Source of the DNA: Triticum aestivum
Taxonomy: Eukaryota; Streptophyta; Magnoliopsida; Poales; Poaceae
Length of the DNA: 64,000 bases
Reading direction: 5' to 3'
NCBI RefSeq assembly: GCF_018294505.1
Contig: NC_057795.1
Location: 519,203,512-519,267,511, forward strand
Of the stretch, positions 24,193-34,801 are shown piece after piece. How positions within the stretch are numbered: position 1 is the first letter of the stretch; every line of letters starts with the position of its first letter. The position numbers were made by a program, and so were the translations under genes. Under the pieces are notes generated by a model. It made no database searches. It was not told the DNA's origin and saw only the letters and a program-made list of their open reading frames with translations.

Positions 24193-25088
24193 TCATGTGA
24201 GTGTCTCCAATGACAACATTAGTAGTCTTGCCGCCTTTCCCAAGATGACGCTTGTCATAGCGATTAGGGCAACTAGGAGCCCAATGATCAGGATCTCCAC
24301 ACACATGACAAACACCTTTCTTCTTGTCATTCTTCTTCTTGAAGTCCGTGTGCTATACAACCTTGTTCTTCCCATCAAACTTTGCTTTACCATCAAACTT
24401 GCCCTTGTTCTTGAACTTGTGGGGCTGGAAGTTTTTCTTCTGTACCAGATTGGCACTAGATCCTCCCTCAATAGCTCGAGCACATGTGTCCTCTCCTCTC
24501 GCCTTTTCTTCCACATCAAGAGTACCAATGAGATCCGGAACGGAAAACTCCTTCCTCTTATGCTTCGGTAAGGTAGCAAAGTTCCTCCACGAAGGAGGAA
24601 GCTTAGTGATGATGCCTCTAGCAAGAAACTTGTCCGGCAGCATAAAATTGAAGTGCTCAAGTTCTCTAGCAAATGACTGTATCTCGTGAGCTTGCTCAAC
24701 CACGGGGCGCTCTTTAGTCATCCCGTAGTCATAGAATTGTTCCATGATGTACAACTCAGTGCCAGCATCCGAGACCCCAAACTTGGCCTTGAGTGTGTCC
24801 CACATATCTTTTCCATTGTCAATTGACGCATAAGCATCAACTATGTTCTCACCAAGAACACTCAAGAGAGCAGCCTTAAACAAGGTGTCCATTTTCTAAA
24901 AAGCTTGTTTCTCTTGAGGATCAAGAACTCCTTTAGGTTTGCCTAGAGTGCTGTCATAGCAGCTCATGGTCTAAAACCATAATACTGCCCTCACGTGCCA
25001 CCTCTTATAGTGGATACCCTCGAACATAGGAGGCCTCATGAATGCAGCAAAACCACCCGGGGTAAATTGCCTATAATAAGGTTTTTGG
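24193..25088 (-). pseudogene. Copia-1 gag
   Basis: On the minus strand from 25088: FAAFMRPPMFEGIHYKRWHVRAVLWF, then stop (24971), KPKGVLDPQEKQAF, stop, then MDTLFKAALLSVLGEN onward to GKFDGKNKVV and a stop at 24353. A zinc knuckle CHVCGDPDHWAPSC (C-x2-C-x4-H-x4-C) lies at about 24258-24306. The stops at the beginning are TAG where glutamine is usual. The coding similarity starts within about 40 bp of the LTR, so the usual leader and primer site are missing. Confidence 0.88.
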
Positions 25089-25090
25089 AT

Positions 25091-26001
25091 TGTTGGAAAT
25101 ATGAGCAATTTATCAAATGATTTTATTAACAGAAATGGTAGATAAAGCATGATTAATATAGCAGAGATAAACCAAGTCATGCTATCTGACAGAGAGAAGG
25201 TAAATAGCATCTGCATATATGCATCTAGGGCAAACACTAGAACTGGGAACTGTGGTAGGACCTCTATCAGGAAGGGCAAGAACACGTACGCGACATCAGC
25301 AGCAATAGGCGCATTGTACTTGGGGTCGACATCCTCGCCAGCCTGTCGTCAAAGAGGTTGTCGATGTCGGGGAAGAAGTCGTTGTTGGGGAAGTGGCCGC
25401 CGGTGTCCGTGATGAACCAGTCAGTAGTCGCACAGAGCGCTCCCCAAAAACCTTATCGCCCTTCTCCCATACAGGACTCAAAGAGGTGCGGTTTCGGAGG
25501 CCTACTATCCTGACTCACGGTGCATGCCGCAAGCTAGGATGAGGAAGACATTAGCAGCTCAGAGATTGGAACCGGTAGCGAGAGGAAGAAGAAGTTCTGG
25601 TGCGTCTCTCTGAGAGGAGCAACCTCCTTTTCATAGGCACAAGAGAAGGAGGCAAGAGGCCAGCGACGGGAGATGAAGCAAAAGAGGGAGACGAAGCGAA
25701 CAAACTTCAGCCGAAGAGGCGCGTCGTTCGGATTCAGTATCCACGTCGTGATGAGGCATGGTGTGGCGAGGCAGGCGGTAGAGGAGGAGTGTGCGTGGAT
25801 GTTCCTCTTGTTCTCATGCTGACACATGTTGGGAATCACCCTCCCTTATAAGGAGGTCCAACTCCCACCAAACTAACAATGTGGGACTAAACTTTGGTTC
25901 CACCTCTTGCCTTGCACGAATGGGCTGATTGGGCCTCTAGGATTTATTAGGAATTTCTGAAATTGCTATTGGGCTGGCACAGAATATAATAAATTCCAGC
26001 A
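25091..26001 (-). repeat. Copia-1 5' LTR (911 bp)
   Basis: Same ends as 2257-3253. The minus-strand TATA box is altered to CCTATGAAAAGG (plus 25625-25636), while the 3' LTR keeps CCTATAAAAAGG. Because the 5' LTR supplies the promoter, transcription is probably weakened. About 86 bp present in the partner is missing near 25745. Confidence 0.9.
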
Positions 26002-26006
26002 GTTGG

Positions 26007-26668
26007 TACTGAAACTTTGCTTAGCCCATGAGATCTTGCTATTTTATGTGAAGAATTTTATAATAGATAGTTGGGTATTAAGCCGTCACCTCCTCCTCCT
26101 CCATAAAAAAGCTAGGGTTTTAGCGTCCCGCCGGTGCCGCCGCACATCTGTCTCCTCTCTGGTGGCCCTAGGGCCATGAGGGCGTGGTGGATCTCAGCAA
26201 GGGCCGGCGGGAGGGCTCCGTTTTTAGTTGTTTCTTTCAGTTTTGTTAGGGTTTGTGTCCTGCTTAGAAAAATGAGACGGCAGCGACTCCTTGAAGATGG
26301 AATAAAGGTCTCCTCGCCTAGCCCCCATTCTGGTGGTGCATCTAGTATCGTTGGTGGGTGTGTGGAGGTGTGTCTCCGGCGGATCTATATTTCGTGGATT
26401 TGCTCGGATCTCATCACTGTTCATCTACATTCGTGTGTCTCCGGATTGGATCCTTCTGATCTATGTTATTCTTCATCTGCGGTGGTTGCTGTTCTAGTAC
26501 GCTAGCCCTACGTGTCCTTTAGTAATATGTTTTAATAAGATACAACATATATTTAGTTAGCCAAATCGACGACCAACCTAAACTCATATGCATATCCTAT
26601 GCACCAAACCAGAGTCAGTACTATTAATTATTAACTCAATATGTCGACGCCTATGCTACTAAGTGCAG
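26007..26668 (+). other. Host flank between Copia-1 and RBOH fragment
   Basis: Outside the retroelement-like piece at 26080-26516 I see no gene. The final 120 bp (26540-26668) is AT-rich and ends in a good splice acceptor (ctaagtgcag at 26659-26668), so it is the intron before the first RBOH exon of this fragment. No RBOH N-terminal exon is present here. Confidence 0.6.
26080..26516 (+). mobile_element. Possible 5' fragment of a non-coding retroelement
   Basis: GC-rich stretch beginning after tcctcctcctccataaa, with agctagggttttagcgtccc and ccggtgccgccgc, ending near gctagccctacgtg. I recall this kind of sequence as a dispersed, mostly non-coding Triticeae repeat, but no terminal repeat or TSD can be shown. 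Its open frame of 123 codons has no recognisable domain. Confidence 0.35.
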
Positions 26669-27692
26669 ACGTGGATGTACCTGGCGGTGCCGATGACCGT
26701 TTACGCATGCGAGCGGCTGACGAGGACGCTGCGGTCGGGCATGAGGTCGGTGAAGAAAGTCAGGGTGGCCGTGCATCCGCACCTGACGACCCTTCTCTCA
26801 CTGCACTTGTCCAAGCCGAAGGGGGTCAGGTACAAGAGCGGGCAGTACGGGTGTGTTTGGTTCAAGTCCTGGGACACATTCGCTTGGCCTGGAAGCTGCC
26901 TGAGACATGCCTGGGTGGTGTTTGGTTTGTAACCTGGAATCTCAGACACTTGCCTGGCCTGGTGGTCACTTGGTCTTGATTAGCCTGGCCAGCTCTTAGG
27001 AAACTTGTTTAGCCTGGTCCAGGCGGATGGAACCGGATGCCTGGGTTCTAGGCATCTTGTTTAGCCTCTACTTGATACATGCATGCAGTAGGCTCTGTCA
27101 CATCACACTGGCAATCTGTAATTTTTAATGTTTAACCATTTCTCCCGGTCCAGGCTTCCAACCAAACAGCACATCCACACACATGCTTGGCCATGAAAAT
27201 TTCTTCTTTTTACCAGGCCAACAATAGACATTGATTTTTCCCAGGCATGAGGTCCAGGACGTGGACCAAACACACCCTACATCTACGTTAAGTGCCCCGA
27301 CGTCTCGCCATTCCAGTGGTACATACGCTACAGCCGGCCGGCGGGCATGCTTAGTTTAATCAGCGTTTGGCCAATCCGTCTAATGAATGAACGTCCGTGC
27401 AGGCACCTGTTCTCCATCACGTCGGTGCAAGAGGACGACTATGTCAGCATCCACATCAAAACGCTCGGTGACTGGACCAACCAGCTCAGGAACGCCTTCC
27501 TAAAGGTACATACTCCTACATACCAATGCGGATTAGTCATGTTGATCTCTCATAAGCCTCTAAGTCAAGCTTGTTCATCATATAAAAAGAAGTTACTGTG
27601 TACAAATCGTAGGTTTGCCCAACATCGACAAAGGGGACGATCGAGATTCTTCGGGCGGAGTACAACCGCGACGCCACCATATCCAACCCGAG
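26669..27692 (+). pseudogene. RBOH: RBOH middle exons, disrupted by a MITE
   Basis: Three exons: 26669-27318 (holding the MITE 26849-27277), 27403-27505 and 27613-27692, all with GT donors and AG acceptors. They encode the end of the membrane domain and the FAD-binding region: TWMYLAVPMTVYACERL, then LHLSKPKGVRYKSGQY, interrupted, then IYVKCPDVSPFQW, HLFSITSVQEDDYVSIHIKTLGDWT and LRAEYNRDATISNP. If the MITE and one TAC are ignored the frame is open across all three exons. The FAD motif HPFSIT of the family is HLFSIT here, a proline-to-leucine change. The last exon ends in phase 2, exactly the phase at which the exon at 1140 begins. N-terminal exons are absent upstream, and element C is inserted in the following intron. 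Confidence 0.87.
26849..27277. mobile_element. Tourist/Harbinger-like MITE in an RBOH exon (429 bp)
   Basis: Starts gggtgtgtttggttc and ends with the inverted accaaacacaccc. It is flanked by the 3-bp duplication TAC (26846-26848 and 27278-27280), the TSD length of PIF/Harbinger elements. The interior is non-coding, with many cctgg/ccagg motifs. It sits inside the codon string for KSGQY-IYV and would add over 400 bp with stop codons to the transcript. Confidence 0.85.
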
Positions 27693-27828
27693 GTACACAC
27701 GCGACTATTTCCCGTGCTTGTGAAATAGTTCCCTTTTTGTTGTGAAAATTTGTCCTGGTGATTTTCATTTCGGTTCATGTGATTATGTGGATCACAACTG
27801 ATTTGATGTGCCAACCCCTAGAGTGGTT
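27693..27828 (+). other. Remaining RBOH intron before element C
   Basis: Begins with GT donor gtacac and runs AT-rich to the TAACC target of element C at 27829-27833. No further exon is seen; the 3' exons of this copy, if they exist, must lie beyond the right edge of the window. Confidence 0.6.
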
Positions 27829-27833
27829 TAACC

Positions 27834-29314
27834 TGATACGTATCCAACGTATCTATAATTTTTTATTATTCCATGCTATTATATTATCTATTTTGGATGT
27901 TTAATATGCATTTATATGCTATTTTATATTATTTTTGGGACTAACCTATTAACTGAGAGCCTAGTGCCAGTTTCTGTTTTCTTGCCTGATTTAGAGTTTC
28001 GTAGAAAAGGAATACCAAACGGAGTCCAAATGGAATGAACCTTTTGCGATGATCTTTCTTGGACCAGAAGCAAACCAGTAGACTTGGAGATGCAGTCGGA
28101 GACTCAACGAGGCGTCCACGAGGATGGAGGGCGCGCCCCCTACCTCGTGGATCCCTCGTGGGTCTCCTGACCTAGTTCCTTCGCCTATCTATACTCTTAT
28201 ACCCCAAAAACATCAGGGGAGCCACGAAACCACTTTTCCACCGCCGCAACCTTCTGTACCCGTGAGATCCCATCTAGGGGCCTTTTTCGGTGTCCTGCCG
28301 GAGGGGGATTCGATCACAGAGGGCTTCTACATCAACACCATTACCCTTCCCTTGAAGCGTGAGTAGTTTACCACAGACCTACGGGTCCATAGCTAGTAAC
28401 TAGATGGCTTCTTCTCTCTTTTTGATTCTCAATACCATGTTCTCCTCGATGTTCTTAGAGATCTATTCGATGTAATATTCTTTTGCAGTGTGTTTGCCGA
28501 GATCCGATGAATTTTGGATTTATGATCAGATTATCTATGAATATTATTTGAGTCTTCTCTGAATTCTTATATGCATGATTTGATATCTTTCCAAGTCTCT
28601 CGAATTATCAGTTTAGTTTACCCTACTATATTGGTTTTTCTTGCAATGGGAGAAGTGCTTAGCTTTGGGTTCAATCTTGTGATGTCATTTGCCAGTGACA
28701 GTAGGGACAGCAAGGCATGTATTCTATTGTTGCCATCAAGGATAAAAAGATAGGTTTTCATCATATTGCTTGAGTTAATTCCTCTACATCATGTCATCTT
28801 ACTTAATGCGTTACTCTATTCTTTATGAACTTAATACTCTAGATGCATGCTGGATAGCGGTCGATGTGTGGAGTAATAGTAGTAGATGCAGAATCGGTTC
28901 GGTCTACTTGACACAGACGTGATACATATGTTCATGATCATTGCCTTAGATATTGTCATAACTTTGCATTTTTCTATCAATTGCTCGCCAGTAATTTGTT
29001 CGCCCACCGTAATATTTGATATCTTGAGAAGCCACTAGTGAAACCTATGCCCCTGGGTCTCTTTTCCATCATATAAGTTCTCTTTCACATCATACTAGTT
29101 TCCGATCAACTATTTTGCAATATTTTATTTTCAGATCTATAAACCAAAAATATTTACATTACCGTTTATCTATCTCTATCAGATCTCACTTTTGCAAATA
29201 ACCGTGAAGGGATTGACAACCCCTTTATCACATTGGGTGCAAGTTGTTGATTGTTTGTGCAGGTATTTGGTGACTTGTGCGTTGTCTCCTACTGGATTGA
29301 TACCTTGGTTCTCA
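27834..29314 (+). repeat. Element C 5' LTR (1481 bp)
   Basis: Ends ...taccttggttctca. After it, tggtgccattgctgggga (29408-29425) resembles the Athila-type primer site tggcgccgttgccgggga seen in element D. The primer site lies about 95 bp from the LTR end instead of directly beside it. Confidence 0.85.
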
Positions 29315-29629
29315 AATTAATGGAAATACTTACTCTACTTTGCTGCATCACCCTTTCCTCTTCAAGGGAAAACCAACGCAAGCTCAAGAGGTAGCAGAAA
29401 GAATTTATGGTGCCATTGCTGGGGAGATCTACGTCAAGTCAAGCCATACCAAGTACCCATCATAAACTCTTCTCTCTTGCATTACATTATTCGCCATTCG
29501 CCTCTCGTTTTCCTATCCCCCACCTCTAAAACAATTTTCAAAAAGATTTGCCTTTTCTTCGCCCCTCTTCCGTTCGCCTTCTTTGCTTGCTTCTTGTGTG
29601 CTTGTTTGTTAGATTGGTTTGTTGCCAGC

Positions 29630-30462
29630 ATGTGTGAAATTGGGGATGTTATTGTTGAAAAGGATAGTAGTAACGATTGGGGGGGGGCTTTGATGCTTTT
29701 GCTAATACTAATCCTCATGAAGAACCTACTATTTTGCATAATAAAAAGTTTCGCATCGGTAGCGGCAATATTATTGGGAAAGGGGTTATTCAAGATTTCT
29801 TTACTTGTGCTGGCCCTTTACCCACTATGAGTGGATCTATTCTCCATAAAACTAGTAGTCTTGCGGATGATATATCTTTGCTCGTAGTTGAACTTGAAAG
29901 ACAATTTATTCACATGCATCCTTCCATAAAAATAATTTTTCTAGAGTTTCCTAATATTGAGCATTCTTCTGTTAAGCGCGCAGCTACCATCTTTCTAGCA
30001 CATGAGTTCAAATTTATAATAAAAGAGGCTAATGAAATTTTTGCGCATTATAGGGTAGATGCTGGTCGTCCTCCCATAGAAGCAATTCTCTTTAACCGAG
30101 AAGACATAATGTGTTTACGATCCTTAGATCATGTTGCTTATAATGAAATTTTCAGAAAGAGGGTTCCTACCGATGTTCTAGTTGATAGGATTTCTGAGCT
30201 TAACGATGATTTTGCTATTCAGAACAATAGGTTGGGTTTCTCTCTTTAACAAAAGCTCATGACTTTTTGCCAAAAGAACATTTATAATGATGAGTTGGTT
30301 GTACAACATGAAGGGCCAAAGGAGGAACCAAATCCTCGCGAGCTTGATCTTGGGGATGTTTGTCCCATTAAATTTAGCCCTTTTGATTACTTTTGCTTGC
30401 CACAAAGGAAACTTGCTGCTGAACATAGAGAGTATGAGATGAGTTTTCGAGATTTGCCCTAA
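29630..30462 (+). pseudogene. Element C single protein gene, unknown function
   Basis: Starts at ATG 29630 (MCEIGDVIVEKDSSND). The frame shifts in a run of nine G at 29679-29687, continues as FDAFANTNPHEEPTIL, runs to a TAA at 30247-30249, and resumes in the same frame to a stop at 30462. About 277 residues in all. It is hydrophilic with a helical middle (SLADDISLLVVELERQF) and an acidic, proline-containing end (GPKEEPNPRELD). I recognise no gag zinc knuckle, protease or enzyme motif. By position it could be a gag-like protein of a non-autonomous element, but this is a guess. Confidence 0.6.
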
Positions 30463-33307
30463 CATTATGGCAATACTTAGATCTATTCGTGTTTTATGCC
30501 TGCTAACGGCATTAAAACAATAACGCTTGTTGGTAGGCAACCCAATTTTATGTTTGTTCTTTGCTTTTTTTCCTGTTTAGTAAATAATTCATCTAGTCTC
30601 TGGTTAGATGTGGTTTCATGTTTTTAGTGTTTGTGCCAAGTTAAACCTTTAGGATAGCTTACGGTGATAGTTGTGTTGATCCTGCTGAAAATCAGAAACT
30701 TTTGCGCCGAGGAAAATAATTTTCAGAATTCACCGAAACATGCTTTTGATCTGGTTCATTTTGATCTGGATTGGTACACAAATTGCTCAGGTTTTCCTAT
30801 TTTTTTAGGATTTTTGGAGTTACAGAAGTAATCGAGAATTACATATTGCTACAGACTGTTCTGTTTTTGACAGATTATGTTTTTTGCGTGTTGTTTGCTT
30901 ATTTTGATGAATCTACGGGTACTATCGGGAGGGGGGGAGGGTATGAACCATGGAAAAGTTGGAATATAGTGGATGTTACACCAATATAAATAAATAATGA
31001 GTTTGCAATAGTACCTTAAAGTGGTGGTTTATTTTCTTATACTAACGGAGCTCATGAGATTTTCTGTTGAGTTTTGTGTTGTGAGGTTTTCAAGTTTTGG
31101 GTAACGATTTGATGGACTATGGAATAAGGAGTGGCAAGAGCCTAAGCTTGGGGATGCCCAAGGCACCCCAAGGTAATATTCAAGGACATCCAACAACCTA
31201 AGCTTTGGGATACCCCAAAAGGCATCCCCTCTTTCGTCTTCGTCTATCAATAACTTTACTTGAGGCTATATTTTTATTCATCACATGATATGCGTTTTTC
31301 TTGGGGCATCTGGTATGATTTGAGTCTTTGATTTTTATTTTACCACAATCATCCTTGCTAAACACATCTTTTTGGAGAGACACTCATGAATCATGATTTA
31401 TTAGAATACTCTATGTGCTTCACTTATATATTTTGAGCTAGACAATATTTCTCTAGTACTTCACTTATTTCTTTTTAGAGCACGGAGGTGGCTTTATTTT
31501 GTAGAAATTTATGAACTCTCATGCTTCACTTATATTATTTTGAGAGTCTTTTAGAACAGCATGGTAATTTGCTTTGGTTATAAATTTAGTCCTAATATGA
31601 TGGGCATTCAAGAGGGATATAATAAAAACTTTCATATGAAGTGCAGTGAATACTATGAGAAGTTTGATTATTATGATTGTTTTGAGATATGAAGATGGTG
31701 ATATTAGAGTCATGCTAGTGGAGTAGTTGTGAATTTGATAAATACTTGTGTTGAGGTTTGTGAGTCCCGTAGCATACACGTATGGTGAACCGTTGTGTAA
31801 CAAATTTGGAGCATGAAGTAGTTTTTTTTATTGTCATCCTTTGTGTGGAGGTAGGGATCACGTGATGGTTAACTCCTACATACCCTTCCCCTAGGAGCAT
31901 GCGCATAGTGCTTGGTTTCAATGAATTATAGATTTTTGCAATAAGTATGTGAGTTCTTTATGAATATTGTTGAGTCCATGGATTATACGCACTCTCACCC
32001 TTCCACCATTGCTAGCCTCTCTTGTGCCGTGCAACTTTCGCCGGTACCATACACCCACCATATACCTTCCTAAAAACAGCCACCATACCTACCTATTATG
32101 GCATTTCCATAGACATTCTGAGATATATTGCCATGCAACTTTCCACCGTTCCGTTTATTATGACACGCTTCATCATTGTCATATTGCCTTGCATGATCAT
32201 GTAGTTGACATCGTATTTGTGGCAAAGCCACCATTCATAATTATTTCATACATGTCACTCTTGATTCATTGTACATCCCGGTACACCGCCGGAGGCATTC
32301 ACACATAGTCATATTTTGTTCTAAGCATTGAGTTGTAATTTTTTCGGGTTGTAAGTAAATAGAAGTGTGATGATCATCATTATTAGAGAATTGTCCCATG
32401 TGAGGAAATAAATAAAAAAAGAGAAAATAAAAAAATAAGAGGCCAAAGAAGCCAAGAAAAAAGAGAAAGAAAATAAAAAAATAAAAAAAAAGAAAAATAA
32501 AAAAATGAGAGAAAAAGATAGAAGGGGCAATGTTACTATCCTTTTTCCACACATGTGCTTCAAAGTAGCACCATGATCTTCATGATAGAGAGTCTCTTAT
32601 TTTGTCACTTTCATATACTAGTGGGAACTTTTCATTATAGAACTTGGCTTGTATATTCCAACGATGGGCTTCCTCAAATGCCCTAGGTCTTCATGAGGAA
32701 GCAAGTTGGATGCACACCCACTTAGTTTCTTTTTCAGCTTTCATACACTTATATCTCTAGTGCATCCGTTGCATGGCATTCACTACTCACTCACATTGAT
32801 ATCTATTGATGGGCATCTCCATAGCCTGTTGATACGCCTAGTTGATGTTAGACTATCTCCCTTTTTGTCTCCACAACCACCATTCGATTCCACTTATAGT
32901 GCTATGTCCATGGCTCATGCTCATGTATTGCGTGAAAGTTGAAAAAGTTGAAAAAGTTTGAGAATACTAAAGTATGAAACAATTGCTTGGCTGAAACCGG
33001 GGTTGTGCATGATTTGAATATTTTGTGTGACGAAGATGGAGCATAGCTAGACTATATGATTTCGTAGGGATAAGCTTTCTTTGGCCATGTTATTTTGGGA
33101 AGACATGATTGCCTTGTTAGTATGCTTGAAGTATTATTGTTTTTATGTCAATATTAAACTTTTGTTTTGAATCTTTCGGATCTGAACATTCATGCCACAA
33201 TAAACAAAATTACATGGATAAATATGTTATGTAGAATTCCACATCAAAAATTATGTTTTTAACATTTACCTACTCGAGGGCGAGCAGGAATTAAGCTTGG
33301 GGATGCT
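30463..33307 (+). other. Element C non-coding 3' interior
   Basis: About 2.8 kb without a convincing gene. It contains aagcttggggatgcc motifs near 31143, 31200 and again as the purine tract aagcttggggatgct just before the 3' LTR (33293-33307). The three copies resemble one another and may be repeated plus-strand priming sequences. A purine-rich tract lies at 32400-32525. Confidence 0.6.
32400..32525 (+). repeat. A/G-rich low-complexity tract
   Basis: About 125 bases almost wholly A and G (runs such as aaataaaaaaataa and gagaaaaagatag), broken only by scattered T and C. Read on the other strand it gives a spurious phenylalanine-rich frame (32241-32563), which I do not call as a gene. Confidence 0.8.
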
Positions 33308-34801
33308 TGATACGTCTCCAACGTATCTATAATTTTTTATTGTTCCATGCTATTATATTACCTATTTTGGATGTTTAATATACATTTATATGCTATTTTA
33401 TATTATTTTTGGGACTAACCTATTAACTGAGAGCCCAGTGCCAGTTTCTGTTTTTTTCCTGTTTTAGAGTTTCACAGAAAAGGAATACCAAACGGAGTCC
33501 AAACGTTATGAAACTTTCGCGATGATCTTTCTTGGACCAGAAGCAAACCAGGAGACTTGGAGATGAAGTCAGAGACTCAACGAGGCAGCCACGAGGGTGG
33601 AGTGCGCGCCCCTACCTCGTGGGCCCCTCGTGGGTCTCCTGACCAAGTTCCTTTGCCTCTATATATACTCTTATACCCCATAAACATCAGGGGGAGCCAC
33701 AAAACCACTTTTCCACTGCCGCAACCTTCTCTACCCATGAGATCCCATCTAGGGGCCTTTTCCGGCATCCTGTCGGAGGGGGATTCGATCACGGAGGGCT
33801 TCTACATCAACACCATTACCCTTCCGATGAAGCGTGAGTAGTTTACCATAGACCTACGGGTCCATAGCTAGTAGCTAGATGGCTTCTTCTTTCTCTTTGA
33901 TTCTCAATACCATGTTCCCCTCGATGTCCTTGCAGATCTATTCAATGTAATATTCTTTTGCGGTGTGTTTGCCGAGATCCGATGAATTTTGGATTTATGA
34001 TCAGATTATCTATGAATATTATTTGAGTCTTCTCTGAATTCTTATATGCATGATTTGATATCTCTGCAAGTCTCTTCGAATTATCGGTTTAGTTTGTACT
34101 ACTAGATTGGTTTTTCTTGCAATGGGAGAAGTGCTTATCTTTGGGTTCAATCTTGCTGTGTCCTTTCCCAGTGACAGTAGGGGCAGCAAGGCACGTATTG
34201 TATTGTTGCCATCGAGGATAAAAAGATGGGTTTTTCATCATATTGCTTGAGTTAATTCCTCTACATCATGTCATCTAACTTAAAGCGTTACTCTGTTCTT
34301 TATGAACTTAATACTCTAGATGCATGCTGGATAGCGGTCGATGTGCGAAGTAATAGTAGTAGATGCAGAATCGTTTCGCTCTACTTGACATGGACGTGAT
34401 GCCTATGTTCATGTTCATTGCCTTAGATATCGTCATAACTTTGCGCTTTTCTATCAATTGCTCGGCAATAATATGTTCACCCACCGTAATATTTGTTATC
34501 TTGAGAGAAGCCACTAGTGAAACCTACGACCCCCGACTCTCTTTTCCATCATATAAGTTCTCTTTTAAATCATACTTGTTTCCAATCTACTATTTTGCAA
34601 TCTTTTACTTTCCGATCTATAAACTAAAAATAGCAAAAATAATTAATTTAACGTTTATCTATCTCTATCAGATCTCACTTTTGCAAATAATCGTGAAGGG
34701 ATTGACAACCCCTTTATCGCGTTGGGTGCAAGTTGTTGAGTGTTTGTGCAGGTATTTGGTGACTTGTGCATTGTCTCCTACTGGATTGATACCTTGGTTC
34801 T
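33308..34801 (+). repeat. Element C 3' LTR, interrupted by element D
   Basis: Matches 27834-29312 throughout and breaks after ...taccttggttct, two bases (CA) before the expected LTR end, where element D begins with TGATACGTCC. Confidence 0.85.

Larger units (their letters stand above)
2257..26001 (-). mobile_element. Copia-1: outer Ty1/Copia LTR retrotransposon
   Basis: The element is bounded by LTRs starting TGTTGGAAATATGAG and ending CCAGCA in plus orientation (TG...CA on either strand). The 5-bp TSD is GTTGG at 2252-2256 and 26002-26006. It is transcribed leftward: 5' LTR at 25091-26001, gag-pol leftward from there, purine tract next to the 3' LTR at 2257-3253. Domain order gag, protease, integrase, RT, RNase H is Copia. 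The Copia-2 insertion (3815-21131) splits the last codons of pol. Many stops and catalytic-residue changes make it inactive. Confidence 0.93.
27834..34801 (+). mobile_element. Element C: non-autonomous Gypsy-type LTR element
   Basis: Two LTRs, 27834-29314 and 33308-34801, start TGATACGT and share the body up to taccttggttct. Upstream 5 bp is TAACC (27829-27833); the downstream copy is outside the window. The interior has an Athila-type primer site, one short protein gene (29630-30462) and about 2.8 kb of non-coding sequence. There is no protease, RT, RNase H or integrase, so movement would need enzymes of a related element. Element D is inserted before the last bases of the 3' LTR. Confidence 0.85.

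Noticed and set aside
24193..24699. Plus- and minus-strand frames overlapping the Copia-1 gag in other phases
   Set aside because: Shadows of the gag frame that contains the zinc knuckle CHVCGDPDHWAPSC.
29482..29793. Minus-strand frame of about 100 codons opposite the element C gene
   Set aside because: It is the complement of the coding frame that starts at 29630 and its upstream leader; no start context, domain or conservation visible.
32241..32563. Phenylalanine/leucine-rich 'membrane protein' frame
   Set aside because: Entirely due to the A/G-rich low-complexity tract read on the other strand.
27834..34801. Calling element C a tandem LTR array or solo LTR pair
   Set aside because: A primer site follows the first LTR and a purine tract precedes the second, so they are the two ends of one element.
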